Source of the DNA: CAYRAV01 sp964422365
GTDB lineage: Bacteria > Bacillota > Clostridia > Lachnospirales > Lachnospiraceae
Length of the DNA stretch: 23,027 nucleotides
Assembly (NCBI GenBank): GCA_964422365.1
Contig: CAYRAV010000052.1
Location: forward strand, 1 to 23,027
Direction of reading: 5' to 3'
In this document: positions 22,996 to 23,027 of the stretch, piece after piece
How positions within the stretch are numbered: the first letter of the stretch is position 1
Layout: the number at the start of each line of letters is the position of its first letter
Program-made: the position numbers and the translations under genes
The notes under the pieces: model-generated
What the model saw: only the letters and a program-made list of their open reading frames with translations
Databases searched by the model: none
What the model was told of the DNA's origin: nothing

Positions 22996-23027
22996 CATGG
23001 CTGGACTATAACAAATTATAAAAGCTT

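Noticed and set aside
22394..22998. Two reverse-strand open frames rich in Cys/Phe or Val/Ala/Phe
   Set aside because: They are antisense shadows of the Lys/Thr/Ala repeat tail of glgB, whose codons lack reverse stops; there is no ribosome site.

Overview
The window looks like chromosomal DNA from an AT-rich, endospore-forming Clostridia species, most likely Lachnospiraceae-like. This is inferred from strong AGGAGG ribosome sites, consensus sigma-A promoters, spmA/spmB, an HD-GYP protein, and compact genes separated by repeat-rich gaps. I ran no database search; family names come from motifs read in the translations.

Layout. (1) 1-2000: tail of an unidentified gene, a small lipoprotein with its own terminator, and a reverse-strand HD-GYP protein. 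(2) 2000-2790: a gap filled with three kinds of palindromic or dispersed repeat. (3) 2789-3946: a duplicated coiled-coil/membrane protein of unknown role. (4) 3957-7389: a consensus promoter, a preQ1-I riboswitch, an unusually long structured leader, and queD-queE-folE-queC-queF, a complete route from GTP to preQ1. (5) 7436-7833: a decayed tyrosine recombinase next to a dispersed repeat. (6) 7922-10921, reverse: a solute-binding lipoprotein and a chemoreceptor as a two-gene unit without permeases. (7) 11171-12430: spmA and spmB. (8) 12591-16935, reverse: a six-gene BcrA/LanF-like ABC transporter operon with three membrane subunits, bracketed by two anchored proteins of unknown function, behind a perfect promoter. 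(9) 17282-18802, reverse: a D-Ala-D-Ala carboxypeptidase with an Arg-rich tail. (10) 18803-19566: a gap with second copies of two repeat families and a TetR-type promoter/operator. (11) 19567-22855: a TetR regulator and a glycogen branching enzyme with a histone-H1-like Lys/Ala/Thr tail, then a strong hairpin.

How parts work together. The que operon makes preQ1, and its leader carries the aptamer that senses preQ1, so feedback is expected. The binding protein and chemoreceptor probably sense one ligand together. The ABC cluster resembles peptide-antibiotic immunity or export systems, but no precursor peptide is visible. The most unusual items are the GlgB basic tail, the dispersed structured repeats (including an IR element between 9-bp direct repeats), the interrupted riboswitch leader, and the six-gene ABC cluster with a Glu in place of the Q-loop Gln.
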